Assembly: GCA_029747585.1 (NCBI GenBank)
Contig: JAPEVF010000519.1
Span: 3,993 to 32,351 of the forward strand
Reading direction: 5' to 3'
DNA: 28,359 nucleotides
Origin: Pleurotus djamor
Taxonomy: Eukaryota > Basidiomycota > Agaricomycetes > Agaricales > Pleurotaceae
Shown here one piece after another: positions 9,770 through 19,319 of the stretch (positions are counted from its first letter, which is position 1; every line of letters begins with the position of its first letter). Both the position numbers and the translations under genes were made by a program. A model generated the notes under the pieces. The model did not search any database, was not told the DNA's origin, and was given only the letters and a program-made list of their open reading frames with translations.

Positions 9770-11361
9770 TCAGAATGGCTCAACGGCCGCATCATAGGTA
9801 ATGCGACCCAGCCAGTGCACCTCTGGTTTCAGATAGTCCACCAGCAAATCAGCAGGGACACTCAGGACCTCGATGGTATCAAGGCCAATGCGACGGCGCT
9901 CTTGAAGTGAATCGCGGATCGCAAGATAACTTGCCTCACAAAACATGAAGCTGCCGGCGTGAACGACATGCATGTGCTTGACACTTGGAAAAGAGAAGTC
10001 GGGGGGAACATCATTGTCGTCCAGGGCTTGATAAATCTCGTCCAGAGTTGGAACATCCGCTATGAGGACGCAAAGGTCCTCTATAGAATCGGCCACGATT
10101 CGCTCCACATAGTCCAGGGTGCGCGTGAAGGTTCGCAGTGCTTGATAATCGATATCATGATCGATATCAAGGTCTTGTCCCAGATTACACTCAAGAAATG
10201 TGAGTAAGGTCTCTGGGAAAGGGGACACAATTGCGAGACACCCTGAGAAGTCGGTGGGTCCGTGGAGCGTCAATTGTGCTTTGGTATAAGGAGAGCTCGA
10301 ATCCGGGGTTGAACCCGACTTGATGAATATGGTGGAAGCGATTTTATCACTATGAAGCACGACTTGCAACTTGATTGACGACGGGGGTCCCGGCAAGATG
10401 GAAGACAGCGCTGTAACACACTTTCGAGCGGAGTTTCTTTTGGTTACCATTTTCGTTGTGTCCACAACGATCGACCGGATGTTGGGGCACTCGAAGATTG
10501 TGAGCATCAACATCGCACGGGGGTTGCGTACTTTGAATGTCAGGTCCTTCAGCAGCGGAAGCTCGAGGCGAAGATTCTCTGGAATACCAGCGGTTGAGGA
10601 GAGGAAGTTAACAAGCTTCAGGGACTCCAGGGATGGCATTTCCTTGAGGGCAAACAAAACATCGGGCATCGGCTGAAAGGCAGTGTCCTCGTCGTACTGG
10701 ATATGCAGCGTGCGAAGTTGAGAGAGGAAGGGCGACTGAAGGGCGAAGTAGCAATTGGTGAGTTTCACCTCACGCAGGTGCGGTATGTGGCCTGGATCAA
10801 CCTCCGGCGCGAAATTTAAGCTTGTCGGTTCGGGTGTATGAAGGACAAGTGTCTCCAAGTTTGGTGCCTTCATGGTTTCAATCAAAGGGATCCAGTTACT
10901 GGAGTGGACGAACTCAATCCCCTTGAGGTGACCGGCAAAGTGGTTCAAACACAGAGCAATGACATCCATACGCGGGGTGTCAGCGTAAGACTTGAGGTAC
11001 AGAGGCGCCGATTTCGAATGGTACAGAAATGTCCGCGCCAGAGACAGGGGGCTGTCCGAGTAGATCGAGGTCCACAGTCTTGGGGAGTTGATCGCGATAT
11101 ACGACAGACTCGAGTGATAGACAGCCAACCGGCGTATGGGTTCCTGCGTATGGGGTCCCATGATACCGAGGGGTTGTAGGGCTCAGGAAGAGCTGCATAC
11201 TCGAAGATCATGGATAGAACCTCGCAGGGCAAGCGCAACACGAAGACTCGGGAACTGCAGTAATCTTCAAGGGTGCGAATAGCCGCATAGAAGGCATCGA
11301 TCTTCTTGCGCACCTCCTTGACGGTTGGCGAGGTATTGAGATACCCCGATACCAAAGGCAT
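9770..11361 (-). pseudogene. F-box gene inactivated by a 10-nt deletion
   Basis: From the ATG at 11359-11361 the frame encodes LNTSPTVKEVRKKI, a coiled N-terminus, LPCEVLSMIFEY and WLSITRVCR. It then shifts frame and stops at 10945 after 138 residues. From about 11100 down to the stop at 9770 a second frame continues with IAINSPRLW and a full leucine-rich tail. Alignment with the gene at 7862 shows that 10 nt are missing near 11101-11104, where the F-box LWRN motif should be. Adding 10 nt would give 533 residues, against 534 for its neighbour. The missing bases fall inside a conserved motif and no intron borders fit, so I call a pseudogene rather than a spliced gene. The tail is otherwise open for over 400 codons, so the damage is recent or is a sequencing error. 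Confidence 0.8.
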
Positions 11362-11469
11362 TCGTAGAGCAGAAGTGGTTGGTTGGTGACCTGAGCGTTG
11401 TGGTTTAAGAAGTGAGATTGTTATTGTGATCAAGGCCAGCCGAACAAGGCCACAACGTCAAAAAGGGTC

Positions 11470-12866
11470 GACGGACGGTCACGTGTTGGTCCATTGTCTA
11501 TCGCAGGGGCTCACAGACACGACTGCCAAGCGGCCAATGCATCCACATTTCGGAGAAGTTTGACTCCTTAGGGCTGCAATAAATGTCTAGTTAGCACAAG
11601 GAAAGATGAAGTAACGTGTCCGAAACACATTGAGAAGCGCTTGACTCACAGTTCAGCTGTTTCTCCATCGATGATCCACCGTCATGTTTTAGACCCTCCG
11701 AGGCACAAGTTTGAATGGCTGACGGCAATGGGCACCGGAAGCTGAAAATCAGCAATGCTAAGGCTCGATGCATGAGCTGATGGGAAAGCACTGCAATCAA
11801 GCCTCGGGCACCCTGTATTAGCGAGACCTTCATCGTTGGCGGGGTACATTGCGCTTGAAGTCCTAAAATCACCAGGCCACCTTATGGTGTTCTACCCCTC
11901 CCTTCTGGGGGCATCGCATTCATCGACGCCCGACGAACTTGGCCCTGTGATGGGAACGGACGGCAGACGAGCTAGATGTCTCATCTGGTTCGATGCAAGT
12001 TTGACCAGAGGCTGAAGCACTGCGATTAATCGAGGGGATATGACCTGTTGAGTTGGGTTTGAGGTCGAGGAAGGAAAGGGATTACTTGACATGGCGCGGT
12101 GTAGGACCGACTTCCGTATTGGCATCAGATGCGACGGAAAGTGAGCCAACAGAGGCGAAAGCCTCAAGCATGAGGGCAGAAGCTGCAATTCGCCAAGCGC
12201 CAACAGGGATTCTGGCTCGCGGCAGCGGTGGGGGATGACGAATCACGACTACAAAGCGGTCGAACTTGGCTTCACTGTCCATGAATATGTGTAGGGAGGC
12301 TTTCAGCTTAATGGATAGTTGGCCTAATTGCACCTGACATTCGCGACAGCACGAAAAGGGTAATCCACCATCACCCAACGAACCCAACAGCAGTACGTGC
12401 ATGGCCACAGTCGCTCCAGGAGTCTAGATTGAGCTGGGATAACAGTTACAAGGTCAGTGCTGCAGATGTGATGGGAGGACGACGCGTCTGTCAACTTGGA
12501 AGAGACTGGCTCAGTCTACTGTGAGGTTGTCGACATCAGAACCTGTCGTAGTAGTACTTATCTACATTCAGCTCGATACGTAGCAGTTTAGAAGTTACGT
12601 TTGACATACGATTGATGTTCATTGCTGTCTGGGGCCCATCGCCGCATTTTGGGTTCAAAATGGCTCGGACGGCCAAGGGAGGCAGAGTCCTAGCCCGTCA
12701 TTCCATCCTTCTCGGCCTCCATCACATCGTCCTTTTGTTGCTTTGACCCGAATCAGAGGTCAGAACGCGACTGGAGAAGACTAGGGTAAACTCACTCTGC
12801 TCCTCGAAATACGACACTTGACTCGTGGTCACAGTCTTGTGGAGTTGGGATCGCATTATCCATCAT
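11470..12866 (-). other. Possible spliced gene, structure unresolved
   Basis: Several minus-strand signs point to an unannotated or decayed spliced gene. An ATG at 12866 opens MMDNAIPTPQD, followed by a GTGAGT donor at 12795 and acceptors at 12741 and 12732. An open stretch covers about 12408-12082, with the segment RFVVVIRHPPPLPRARIPVGA. A nearly ideal intron lies at 11649-11574, with GTGAGT donor, GCTAAC branch site and ATTGCAG acceptor. I could not join these into one frame, and I do not recognise the product. On the plus strand, an ATG at 12868 followed by a GTAAGT donor at 12894 competes as a short first exon. Confidence 0.2.
11480..11485. promoter_or_regulatory. CACGTG box upstream of the F-box pseudogene
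   Basis: CACGTG 119 nt upstream of the pseudogene's ATG at 11361, at a spacing comparable with the boxes at 9551 and 15113. Confidence 0.35.
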
Positions 12867-13198
12867 AATGACCAGCGAGGACCATCCAGAAGGGTAAGTA
12901 GGCGAAAACATGTCCGAGGACCGTGCGAGTGGGTGTCNAAAAAGCGATTTTCTTCGTGATAAGGCAAGGAGTCAAGGTGAAGGTAACTGAACTCGTGTTA
13001 ATGTCGGTCGGGAGTCGCTAGTCGTAGTCAACATCAGATAGTAGAACTTGTGTCGACGGCAGTCAGTCAGTCTTGGATAATAAAACCCGTATCAAACTCG
13101 GTCTGCTGGTCTGTCAGTTGTAGTTGTGGTCGTAGTCATAGTCGGTGGCGAAGGCGAATGAGTAGGCACTGGAACGGGCGAGATGGAACGACGATGAG

Positions 13199-13250
13199 CG
13201 CCTCAAGCTCAAGGCTCAAGCGCTCAGGCCCAGGCCTCAAGGCCTCAGGA
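13199..13250. repeat. Low-complexity CTCAAGG/CCTCAGG array
   Basis: About 50 bases built from short related words (CTCAAG, CTCAGG, CCCAGG, CCTCAAGG, CCTCAGG). It includes AGGCCT-type palindromes that could fold back. It lies about 100 nt beyond the stop of the F-box gene at 13349. The function is unknown. Confidence 0.5.
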
Positions 13251-13348
13251 GCTAGGGATTTCGATTAGGCCTTAGGAGTTCGCTCATAGTTCAAACCAAT
13301 CAATCAAACCATCTAGTGTAAGTGTAACAAGGCATGGAGACATATATA

Positions 13349-15031
13349 TTAGCCATACTTCCAAGCATTATCGTCCAAGTACGCAGGTTCTTGCGCCCGA
13401 CTGGGTAATATTTCCACCGTCTCAACCTCCGACTCGAAAAGAGCAACATCATCCTCGCTAAAGACGTACCCCTTCGTCATCTTGACCATCTCTATCCCAG
13501 CATCTATAGCCTTCCTCGCCACCAGTAGCTTCATCAGCCTCTTCATATTGCGATCCTTGTATTTGATCCGACCAACGTTCAAAAAGTCAATGCACTTGAG
13601 GGAAGGCAGGCAAAATGGGGGGAGTTTGTCTTGTCTGTGACTTCGCTTGCCTTTGCCTTTCTTCGGTGGTTCGGGAGGCGTGTCGTGCAAGATGATGGAT
13701 ACGAGTGTGTCAAAATCGGAGATCCGCAACTCCTCAACGTCTGTCAGGGCTCGCAAGCACCCTCGAAACTCCAGAGTGGAATCGGGATCGTAGGGTACAT
13801 TTAGGTCAAGGATAGGTGGATCTGTAAACGGACAAAGGGATGAAAGGGAAAGGTAGACTGAATAATCATTCGAACCCATCACAGTCAATAGAAATGCTGG
13901 AGTAGGAAGTCCCTTATCCACTTGAGTGCTGGAATCGGTCGACGGTGAAACCGACACGGTCGCTTGATACTCGTTGAGACAGTTCCTTTCCACATGTAGT
14001 ATAGTTTTCCAGTACGATGAACTACACGGAAGCAAGGAATAGAAGGCTCTGGCGGTGGACGCCATCGTGTCGGCCGTAGTGACCTGCTTGATGCAGACAA
14101 TCATGGATTGGAGAGCGGGACAAGCAATGTGAGACAAGAGCGCCAAAGACAAGGCACTATCCGTGTGGATATGGATACAAGTCAACCGAGGGACAAGAGC
14201 GACGGCGTCCTCCGGGAAGGATGCTGAGGAAGCACTGATGGCATGGATTAATGTGAGGGACTCCAAACATTCCATCTTGCTCATCGCGGTACAGAGGTCG
14301 ATGACAGGGATTCGGATATGAACATCGCGTGCAGTGAGTTGTATATCCAGCGATACGAGCCGAGGGAAGCAATGAACTTGAAGATTGCTGATATTGCACT
14401 TTAACAACTTGAGATGCTGCAGAGGTTGGACGGAACCGATGTCGCTAGGAGCGAAGGAAAATACATTCCTTCCTTGCGCTGCAAGGTAGTCGGAAGCATC
14501 AATTGTGAGGCGTTCAAGCAATGGAAACCTCGTCTGCGCGAATTGAGGCAGTAGAGATAGGGAAGGAAGGCGTAACTCGAGCTCCTTCACTTGAGCAGCA
14601 CGTTCAAAGAATACAGCCGCGGTGTGGAAGCTCGCACATTCATACTCATGCATTGCGCATAGGTACAGCGGAGCCAGCTTTGCGCGTTCGAGAAAGAGTT
14701 CTGCAAGTTCCGCCTTGGAGCTTCCATAGATACGCCCCCACATCCTGGGTGTGCTGAGAGCCGCGTCTCGCCATAACCGACAAACTTGGGTTACAGGTAG
14801 CCAGTGTGAGTATGGACTCCGGTTCCTGCTACGAGATACGTCCGTATTCTTTTCAAGGGCCATATGGGTGAAAACGATGGATAAGACCTCCGTGGGCAGC
14901 CTCGAGACAATGAGGAGACGAGCATTTCGATATTGCTCGAGAACGCGAATTTCAGCGCGCATTGCTGAGATTTTCTTGTCCACCTCTTCAATAGTCGGTG
15001 ATCCATCAAGAAAGTTGATGATGGAAGACAT
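13349..15031 (-). CDS. F-box protein, divergent-pair member 1
   Basis: Single exon, 560 residues from the ATG at 15029-15031. An in-frame ATG at 15113-15115 would add 28 residues. I prefer the inner start because the paralogues begin in the same way, a few residues before FLDxSPTIExVDKKI. Residues 6-40 form a charged coiled segment. The F-box spans about 45-102 (RLPTEVLSIVF ... WLPVTQVCRLWRD ... TPRMWGRIY). The remainder is leucine-rich, with a basic linker (PPKKGKGKRSHR) before the terminal KYKDRNMKRLMKLLVARKA helix, which the gene at 15263 shares. It is expected to be a substrate receptor of an SCF ubiquitin ligase; the target is unknown. It is head-to-head with its paralogue, with 231 nt between the start codons. 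Confidence 0.9.
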   Translation of the reverse strand: MSSIINFLDGSPTIEEVDKKISAMRAEIRVLEQYRNARLLIVSRLPTEVLSIVFTHMALEKNTDVSRSRNRSPYSHWLPVTQVCRLWRDAALSTPRMWGRIYGSSKAELAELFLERAKLAPLYLCAMHEYECASFHTAAVFFERAAQVKELELRLPSLSLLPQFAQTRFPLLERLTIDASDYLAAQGRNVFSFAPSDIGSVQPLQHLKLLKCNISNLQVHCFPRLVSLDIQLTARDVHIRIPVIDLCTAMSKMECLESLTLIHAISASSASFPEDAVALVPRLTCIHIHTDSALSLALLSHIACPALQSMIVCIKQVTTADTMASTARAFYSLLPCSSSYWKTILHVERNCLNEYQATVSVSPSTDSSTQVDKGLPTPAFLLTVMGSNDYSVYLSLSSLCPFTDPPILDLNVPYDPDSTLEFRGCLRALTDVEELRISDFDTLVSIILHDTPPEPPKKGKGKRSHRQDKLPPFCLPSLKCIDFLNVGRIKYKDRNMKRLMKLLVARKAIDAGIEMVKMTKGYVFSEDDVALFESEVETVEILPSRAQEPAYLDDNAWKYG

Positions 15032-15262
15032 TTTGGACCGTTTGGAGTTGGTGGACGTGGTCGTCGAAATGAGTCCTGTCGTGATCAGATTCATTGAAGC
15101 GCGTTGGGGAGTCACGTGTGGGACGCGCCGTGGTGCCCGGGGGCGTCTTCTGAGTATGAATCATACCAAACGCGTACAACATTGCGTTATATTCAGTTCG
15201 ACTGTCTTACTCAACTGAATACTACACGTCTGCGTTTACCAGTCTACAACATTGCTCAAACA
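15032..15262. promoter_or_regulatory. Shared promoter of the divergent F-box pair
   Basis: This 231-nt gap separates the two divergent start codons and so must hold both promoters. It contains CACGTG at 15113-15118, 82 nt from the minus-strand ATG and 145 nt from the plus-strand ATG. A GACGCGCC stretch follows it. I see no clear TATA box for either gene. Confidence 0.6.
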
Positions 15263-16906
15263 ATGTTATCGGCCGCCGAATTTCTGGACACCTCGCCGAC
15301 TATCGAATTGGTCGACAAGAAAATCTTGGAACTGCGCGACGAAATCCGTGTTCTTGAGCACTACCGGAATGCTCGCCTCCTTGTGGTTTCAAGGTTTCCA
15401 CCAGAGGTCCTGTCCACTATTTTCGAGTATATGGCTTTTGGAAAGCTTGATTCGAGGATGCATACGTATAGGGCGTACCCGTGGCTGGCCGTGACTCAAG
15501 TTTGCCGCTTATGGCGGAATACGGCTCTGAACACCCCTCGGATGTGGGGATGTATATACAGCCATACCAATCAGGACCTCGTGAAACTTTTCCTCGAACG
15601 GGCCAAGTCGGCTCCCCTCTATTTTCGTTCAAATCCATACGGCGGAACGGGAAGTGCGACTGCGCTCATCCTCGAGCACTCTGCTCAACTGAAGGAGCTC
15701 GATCTCGGGCATTGCTCCGCGCAGCTACGTGGCCTCTCTCAGCACCCATCCCCACTGCTCGAATCCTTCAAAGCCAGCATCAGTGCTTCAAATTACGAGC
15801 ATTACCCACACGAACTTGGTTTTGCTTCCGACGACACCAGCGTGTTTCCCCCTTTGCGGCAAGTTGAATTGAATAACTGCCATATCAACTTTAAAGCCCG
15901 TTATCTCGCTCGGATTGTTGTGCTGAATATCACCTACGAAAGCTACCAGAACAGCGCTCTTTACACGCCAGAAGTTCCTATGCCCGACGTCATCACTGCG
16001 CTGGGCAAGATGGAATGCTTAACTTCCTTGAAACTGATCAACGTAATTGGGAGCTCCAAGGACGTGGCCGACGATACAATTACTCAGCTTCCTTGCCTGA
16101 ACAACCTTCATATCGAGGCGAAGAATGTTGACTCTCTGTCGATCATCGCTCGTATCAACTGTCCTTCCGTCCAATCAGCAGTCATCTCTCTCACTGAGCT
16201 ACCAGCGGCATTTGATCCGCCGGTGGCATCGATAGTGCACACCTTTTACGCCTTGGTGCCCGGTACCCCGTCGGCATGGAAGACTACACTCCATGTGCAG
16301 TCCAGACAAGGAGCATGTCAAACCATGATGTCCATACGACCCGACTCGAGTGTCCAACGCGACGACCAATCCCCTCCTCCATTCCGGTTAATGATCCTAG
16401 GCCCAACCGATTTTTCGACTTGCCTATCTGTGTCCTCCCTTCTCCCTGTAACGGAGCCCTTCACCCTGGATCTACGCTACAGCCATCAAATGCCTGATGC
16501 AGTATTGCTAACATTCTTGCAAAGTCTGACAAACGTCGAAGAGCTCCTCATTGATGACTTTGAGGCGCTCGTGGACATTCCCAAGGACACGCCTGCAAAA
16601 GGTAAAGGCAAGCGCGATGAGCTCCCTCCCTTTGCCCTTCCCTCTGTCAAATATCTCCAGCTAAGCCAGAATGGTCGAATCAAGTACAAGGACCGAAATT
16701 TGAAGAAATTCAAGAAGTTTTTGGCGGCTAGGAAAGCCGTGGGTGTGGGGATCGAAGTGTTTAAACTCTGTGGTACAGGCCACATCTTCGATGACGAGTT
16801 GGATATATTCCGGACAGAGGTTGGTGCAATAGAAAAGGTGCCTTGGAGACCGCGATCACAGCAGGGGAAATATTACGGACGTACTTACTTCCCTGATATC
16901 TACTAA
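15263..16906 (+). CDS. F-box protein, divergent-pair member 2
   Basis: Single exon, 547 residues. The frame is open from 15104, but the ATG at 15263 aligns with the starts of the paralogues (MLSAAEFLDTSPTIELVDKK), so the extra 53 residues are probably 5' UTR. The F-box covers residues 45-99 (RFPPEVLSTIFEYM ... WLAVTQVCRLWRN ... TPRMWGCIY). A leucine-rich tail follows, then a basic KGKGKRDELPPF linker and the terminal KYKDRNLKKFKKFLAARKA helix. The nearest relative is the gene at 13349, in opposite orientation, so the pair looks like an inverted duplication. It is expected to recognise an SCF substrate; the target is unknown. Confidence 0.9.
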   Translation: MLSAAEFLDTSPTIELVDKKILELRDEIRVLEHYRNARLLVVSRFPPEVLSTIFEYMAFGKLDSRMHTYRAYPWLAVTQVCRLWRNTALNTPRMWGCIYSHTNQDLVKLFLERAKSAPLYFRSNPYGGTGSATALILEHSAQLKELDLGHCSAQLRGLSQHPSPLLESFKASISASNYEHYPHELGFASDDTSVFPPLRQVELNNCHINFKARYLARIVVLNITYESYQNSALYTPEVPMPDVITALGKMECLTSLKLINVIGSSKDVADDTITQLPCLNNLHIEAKNVDSLSIIARINCPSVQSAVISLTELPAAFDPPVASIVHTFYALVPGTPSAWKTTLHVQSRQGACQTMMSIRPDSSVQRDDQSPPPFRLMILGPTDFSTCLSVSSLLPVTEPFTLDLRYSHQMPDAVLLTFLQSLTNVEELLIDDFEALVDIPKDTPAKGKGKRDELPPFALPSVKYLQLSQNGRIKYKDRNLKKFKKFLAARKAVGVGIEVFKLCGTGHIFDDELDIFRTEVGAIEKVPWRPRSQQGKYYGRTYFPDIY

Positions 16907-17870
16907 ACTCCATATCATTAACTACTCTACTCATGATGCACCTCCCTTCAACTTCTTGTCTATCCATGATCGATGACTATCCGCATGCCATTAGCTTGTG
17001 CTCACGCAAAAATTAAATTAGGCAAAGGACTCGCCTAATTGACGTGTCGAAGGGTCTCGTTTGCACATGGATATTGAATGGTGACCGTCTAGTTTCAGCT
17101 TGCCAGAGTTGGGGGTGCGAGGCAGCAATGCCATCGCGGCTAGAGTCTCGAATTGAAAGTAAAGCTACATCAAATGGTTCTATGATTAACAGATAGCTTC
17201 AACGTCGCGCGCAATCAGTCAACCAATCATTGATTTCCACCCTCTGCCGCCTCAGGCGCTCTTGCTCCATGCAAAGTCTAAGCGTGGATCGGCAGCTTGA
17301 TGGGGACGTTGAGGTGCGCTGTGCGTGCTGGATTGCTCTCTGAATGGTTACCTTCGAAGGATTCGACACTTGGGTCTGGACGATCCCAGACATTTGCTTG
17401 AGTCCGTGCAGCACGAGTTTCATCGGTGGTGGCAAAATTGTAGAGGATGGGATTGGGTCTACCCCTACAAGCGAGCCCGGGCCACCACCTGGGCCTGAAT
17501 GTCTGAACCCCCATGATCCAACCCTCGTCGGTCCCCATAGCTATGACCACTGGGGCGAGTGTTTATGCTCGTTCATACAGGTGAATTGCGTACCGCAGGG
17601 CTGCTAGATGATTTGAGCACGGAATTGTGTCATTGCCGTATTAGCCTTTAAGTATCCCAGTTCGCGCATCATTCGTCACCTCCGAGGTTGCATGCAACGA
17701 TGATCAAGCGTATGACGCCAGCCACGCAGAGGGTTGGAAGGCCTGCTCGACAGGTCGAGGGTCACGAACGATACCAGAGGGTAAAGAGTGAGTACGCATA
17801 AGATTTGAAACCTCTTACACCNAAAAAATACAGAACGACCACCGAATCGGAACCAAACCAAGCAGGAAAA
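16907..17870. other. Intergenic, no recognised gene
   Basis: Nearly 1 kb between an F-box gene and the 3' end of RPC19. Short overlapping open frames exist on both strands around 17.2-17.6 kb. One minus-strand frame (17435-17199) ends in a charged, coding-looking EQERLRRQRVEINDWL segment, but I find no domain or splice model. An N at 17822 precedes a run of A. Confidence 0.4.
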
Positions 17871-18636
17871 TCAGCTCTTCTCTTCCCATCGAACATACGA
17901 ATCGTTCCTCAAGCTTTCTTCGTACTTATTTTCAATGGTCACGCAGAGATCATCGAGATTGTTCAATGCCTCGATGAGTGCTTCAAGCGACGATAGGCGA
18001 TCTAGACGGCCTACTCAGTATTGGGATTTACGGGTCAAAGAAGACGAAAGGCACTTACCGTACATCTGTATTCTGACTTGGATAGTGTTTTCAGACGGAT
18101 GGGGGACANCTAGAGGGGTAGAGACCAAGAAGGTCAGTCACGTTCGAGTCACCAGCGAGTGGCTTGGAGGACAGAGAGGGACAGAGCAACGATGCGGGGA
18201 TCTTAACAATTAGGCTGGCTATCCGAAGCTTGGCATAAAAACCCCGAAGTCGCTGACGCATCATTGTCCCTTCGCAAAATGGAGGCGGGGCTGGGTCACG
18301 AGTCTCTCCATGGAGACTATTAAACTCTAAACGATCCCCGCATGGCGGTGGGTTGGTTAACCTACCTATATCCACAGAACTCGACTTTCGGACTGTAAAG
18401 CCAAGTCACAATGAGGGGCAATCACCTGAGAATGGTGTCACTTACTTCTTCATGAGCATCCACCGCAAGGCATTGCCTATGGTGTGCGACTCATCGAAGA
18501 TTTGGTATGTCGCAGCAGACAAATCAGGCTCGGCGCCTTTCATCTAAGTAAAACGGAGTCAACCAACCATTTTTGAATTCTAAGCTGCTGAATGTATACC
18601 AACGATTTTTATTTTTGGTGGGGTCTGGTCTGCCAT
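17871..18636 (-). CDS. RPC19: DNA-directed RNA polymerases I and III subunit RPAC2 (AC19)
   Basis: Five small exons read in one frame give 115 residues: 18636-18604, 18543-18446, 18392-18366, 18108-18059, 18010-17871. The product carries the family signature DESHTIGNALRWMLMKN, then PKVEFCGYSVPHPSE, RIQMY and a C-terminal helix EALIEALNNLDDL. AC19 pairs with AC40 and is the counterpart of half of the bacterial alpha dimer in assembly of RNA polymerases I and III; it is nuclear and essential in yeast. The length matches the family. Exon 3 is only 27 nt. The N at 18109 sits on the acceptor of exon 4, and the frame works if it is an extra base. The first intron is ambiguous: GTTGGT..TTAG gives the length seen in relatives, and GTATAC..AAAG is the alternative. 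Confidence 0.9.
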
Positions 18637-19319
18637 ATTGGGCGACGATTATTTTCTTTGAAAGCGGTCGAATATGAAGCTGGCGGTAAGTCACAAGGAA
18701 AATTGCTGCGTCTGCATCGGAGTTTGAATGGTGTGGAAATAGGTGTAAACAGCTTTGAGTGAGCCAAGGTGCAACTATTCGCACCGAACCTCATCCCACC
18801 CAAAATTTTACAGGTCTGATAACCGCGATTCGGGAACAGGCGAGCGAAAAGACCTTCGCTATTCATTATAGGCATTGTGGACGAACCCGAGCCTTGCCTT
18901 TTACGACGAACAATGTAGGCCTCGCTGACAGGCAAATAGAGGCAAATAGCGACATGATATTCCTCCGCTCCTTTGTTGGACAATGAGGACCGCATGAATT
19001 GCAGACTTGTGCCATCTAGGGACGCCAATGGCTGTCACCCGAACAAAGGACAGCCAGAGTGCTAGGACCAGGTGTATAAAGCAAGCCTCGCCACTCCGTA
19101 TCCCTCCACTTCCATCCCAAACCCCGGACTTGGATTCCTTTCTTCTCCGTTTCTATACCCTTCCTCGTACCAACACCTCTGGCAGGTCCTAGCACTCGAA
19201 ACATCCCAGGCGGAGACGACAGCTTCTTCATATATATATTTCAACGACCAGTATATTTTTTCGCCCAACCCACACACATTTACTTCTTCAACCTTCAACT
19301 CATTGGATCGTCGAAAAAC
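18637..19319. promoter_or_regulatory. Divergent promoter region between RPC19 and the 19320 gene
   Basis: This is the shared upstream region of RPC19 (minus) and the gene at 19320 (plus). A TATAAA box at 19075-19080, followed by about 240 nt of pyrimidine-rich leader, is the likely promoter for the plus-strand gene. No TATA box is evident for RPC19. Open frames here lack coding features. Confidence 0.5.

Larger units (their letters stand above)
11362..13348. other. Long region without a confirmed gene
   Basis: The 11.36-11.49 kb part is the upstream region of the F-box pseudogene, with CACGTG at 11480-11485. Between about 11.47 and 12.87 kb the minus strand has gene-like signs, listed separately. 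From about 13.02 to 13.26 kb the sequence is low complexity: GTC/GTA triplets near 13021-13032 and 13118-13146, then CTCAAGG/CCTCAGG words at 13199-13250. An N follows GTGTC and precedes five A at 12938. I recognise no protein family here. Confidence 0.4.

Noticed and set aside
11095..11110. Intron in the F-box pseudogene instead of a frameshift
   Set aside because: No donor/acceptor pair bridges the two frames without removing more conserved sequence; the other F-box genes here are intronless and the deficit is exactly 10 nt.
15104..15262. N-terminal extension of the F-box gene at 15263
   Set aside because: The frame is open, but all paralogues start just before FLDTSPT; the extra 53 residues are not conserved and overlap the divergent promoter.
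17199..17607. Overlapping frames on both strands, one with a charged helical end
   Set aside because: I could not build a gene model or recognise a family; kept only as a note in the intergenic entry.
18609..19028. 139-residue minus-strand frame upstream of RPC19
   Set aside because: It overlaps the real first exon of RPC19 in another frame and has no domain or conserved motif.
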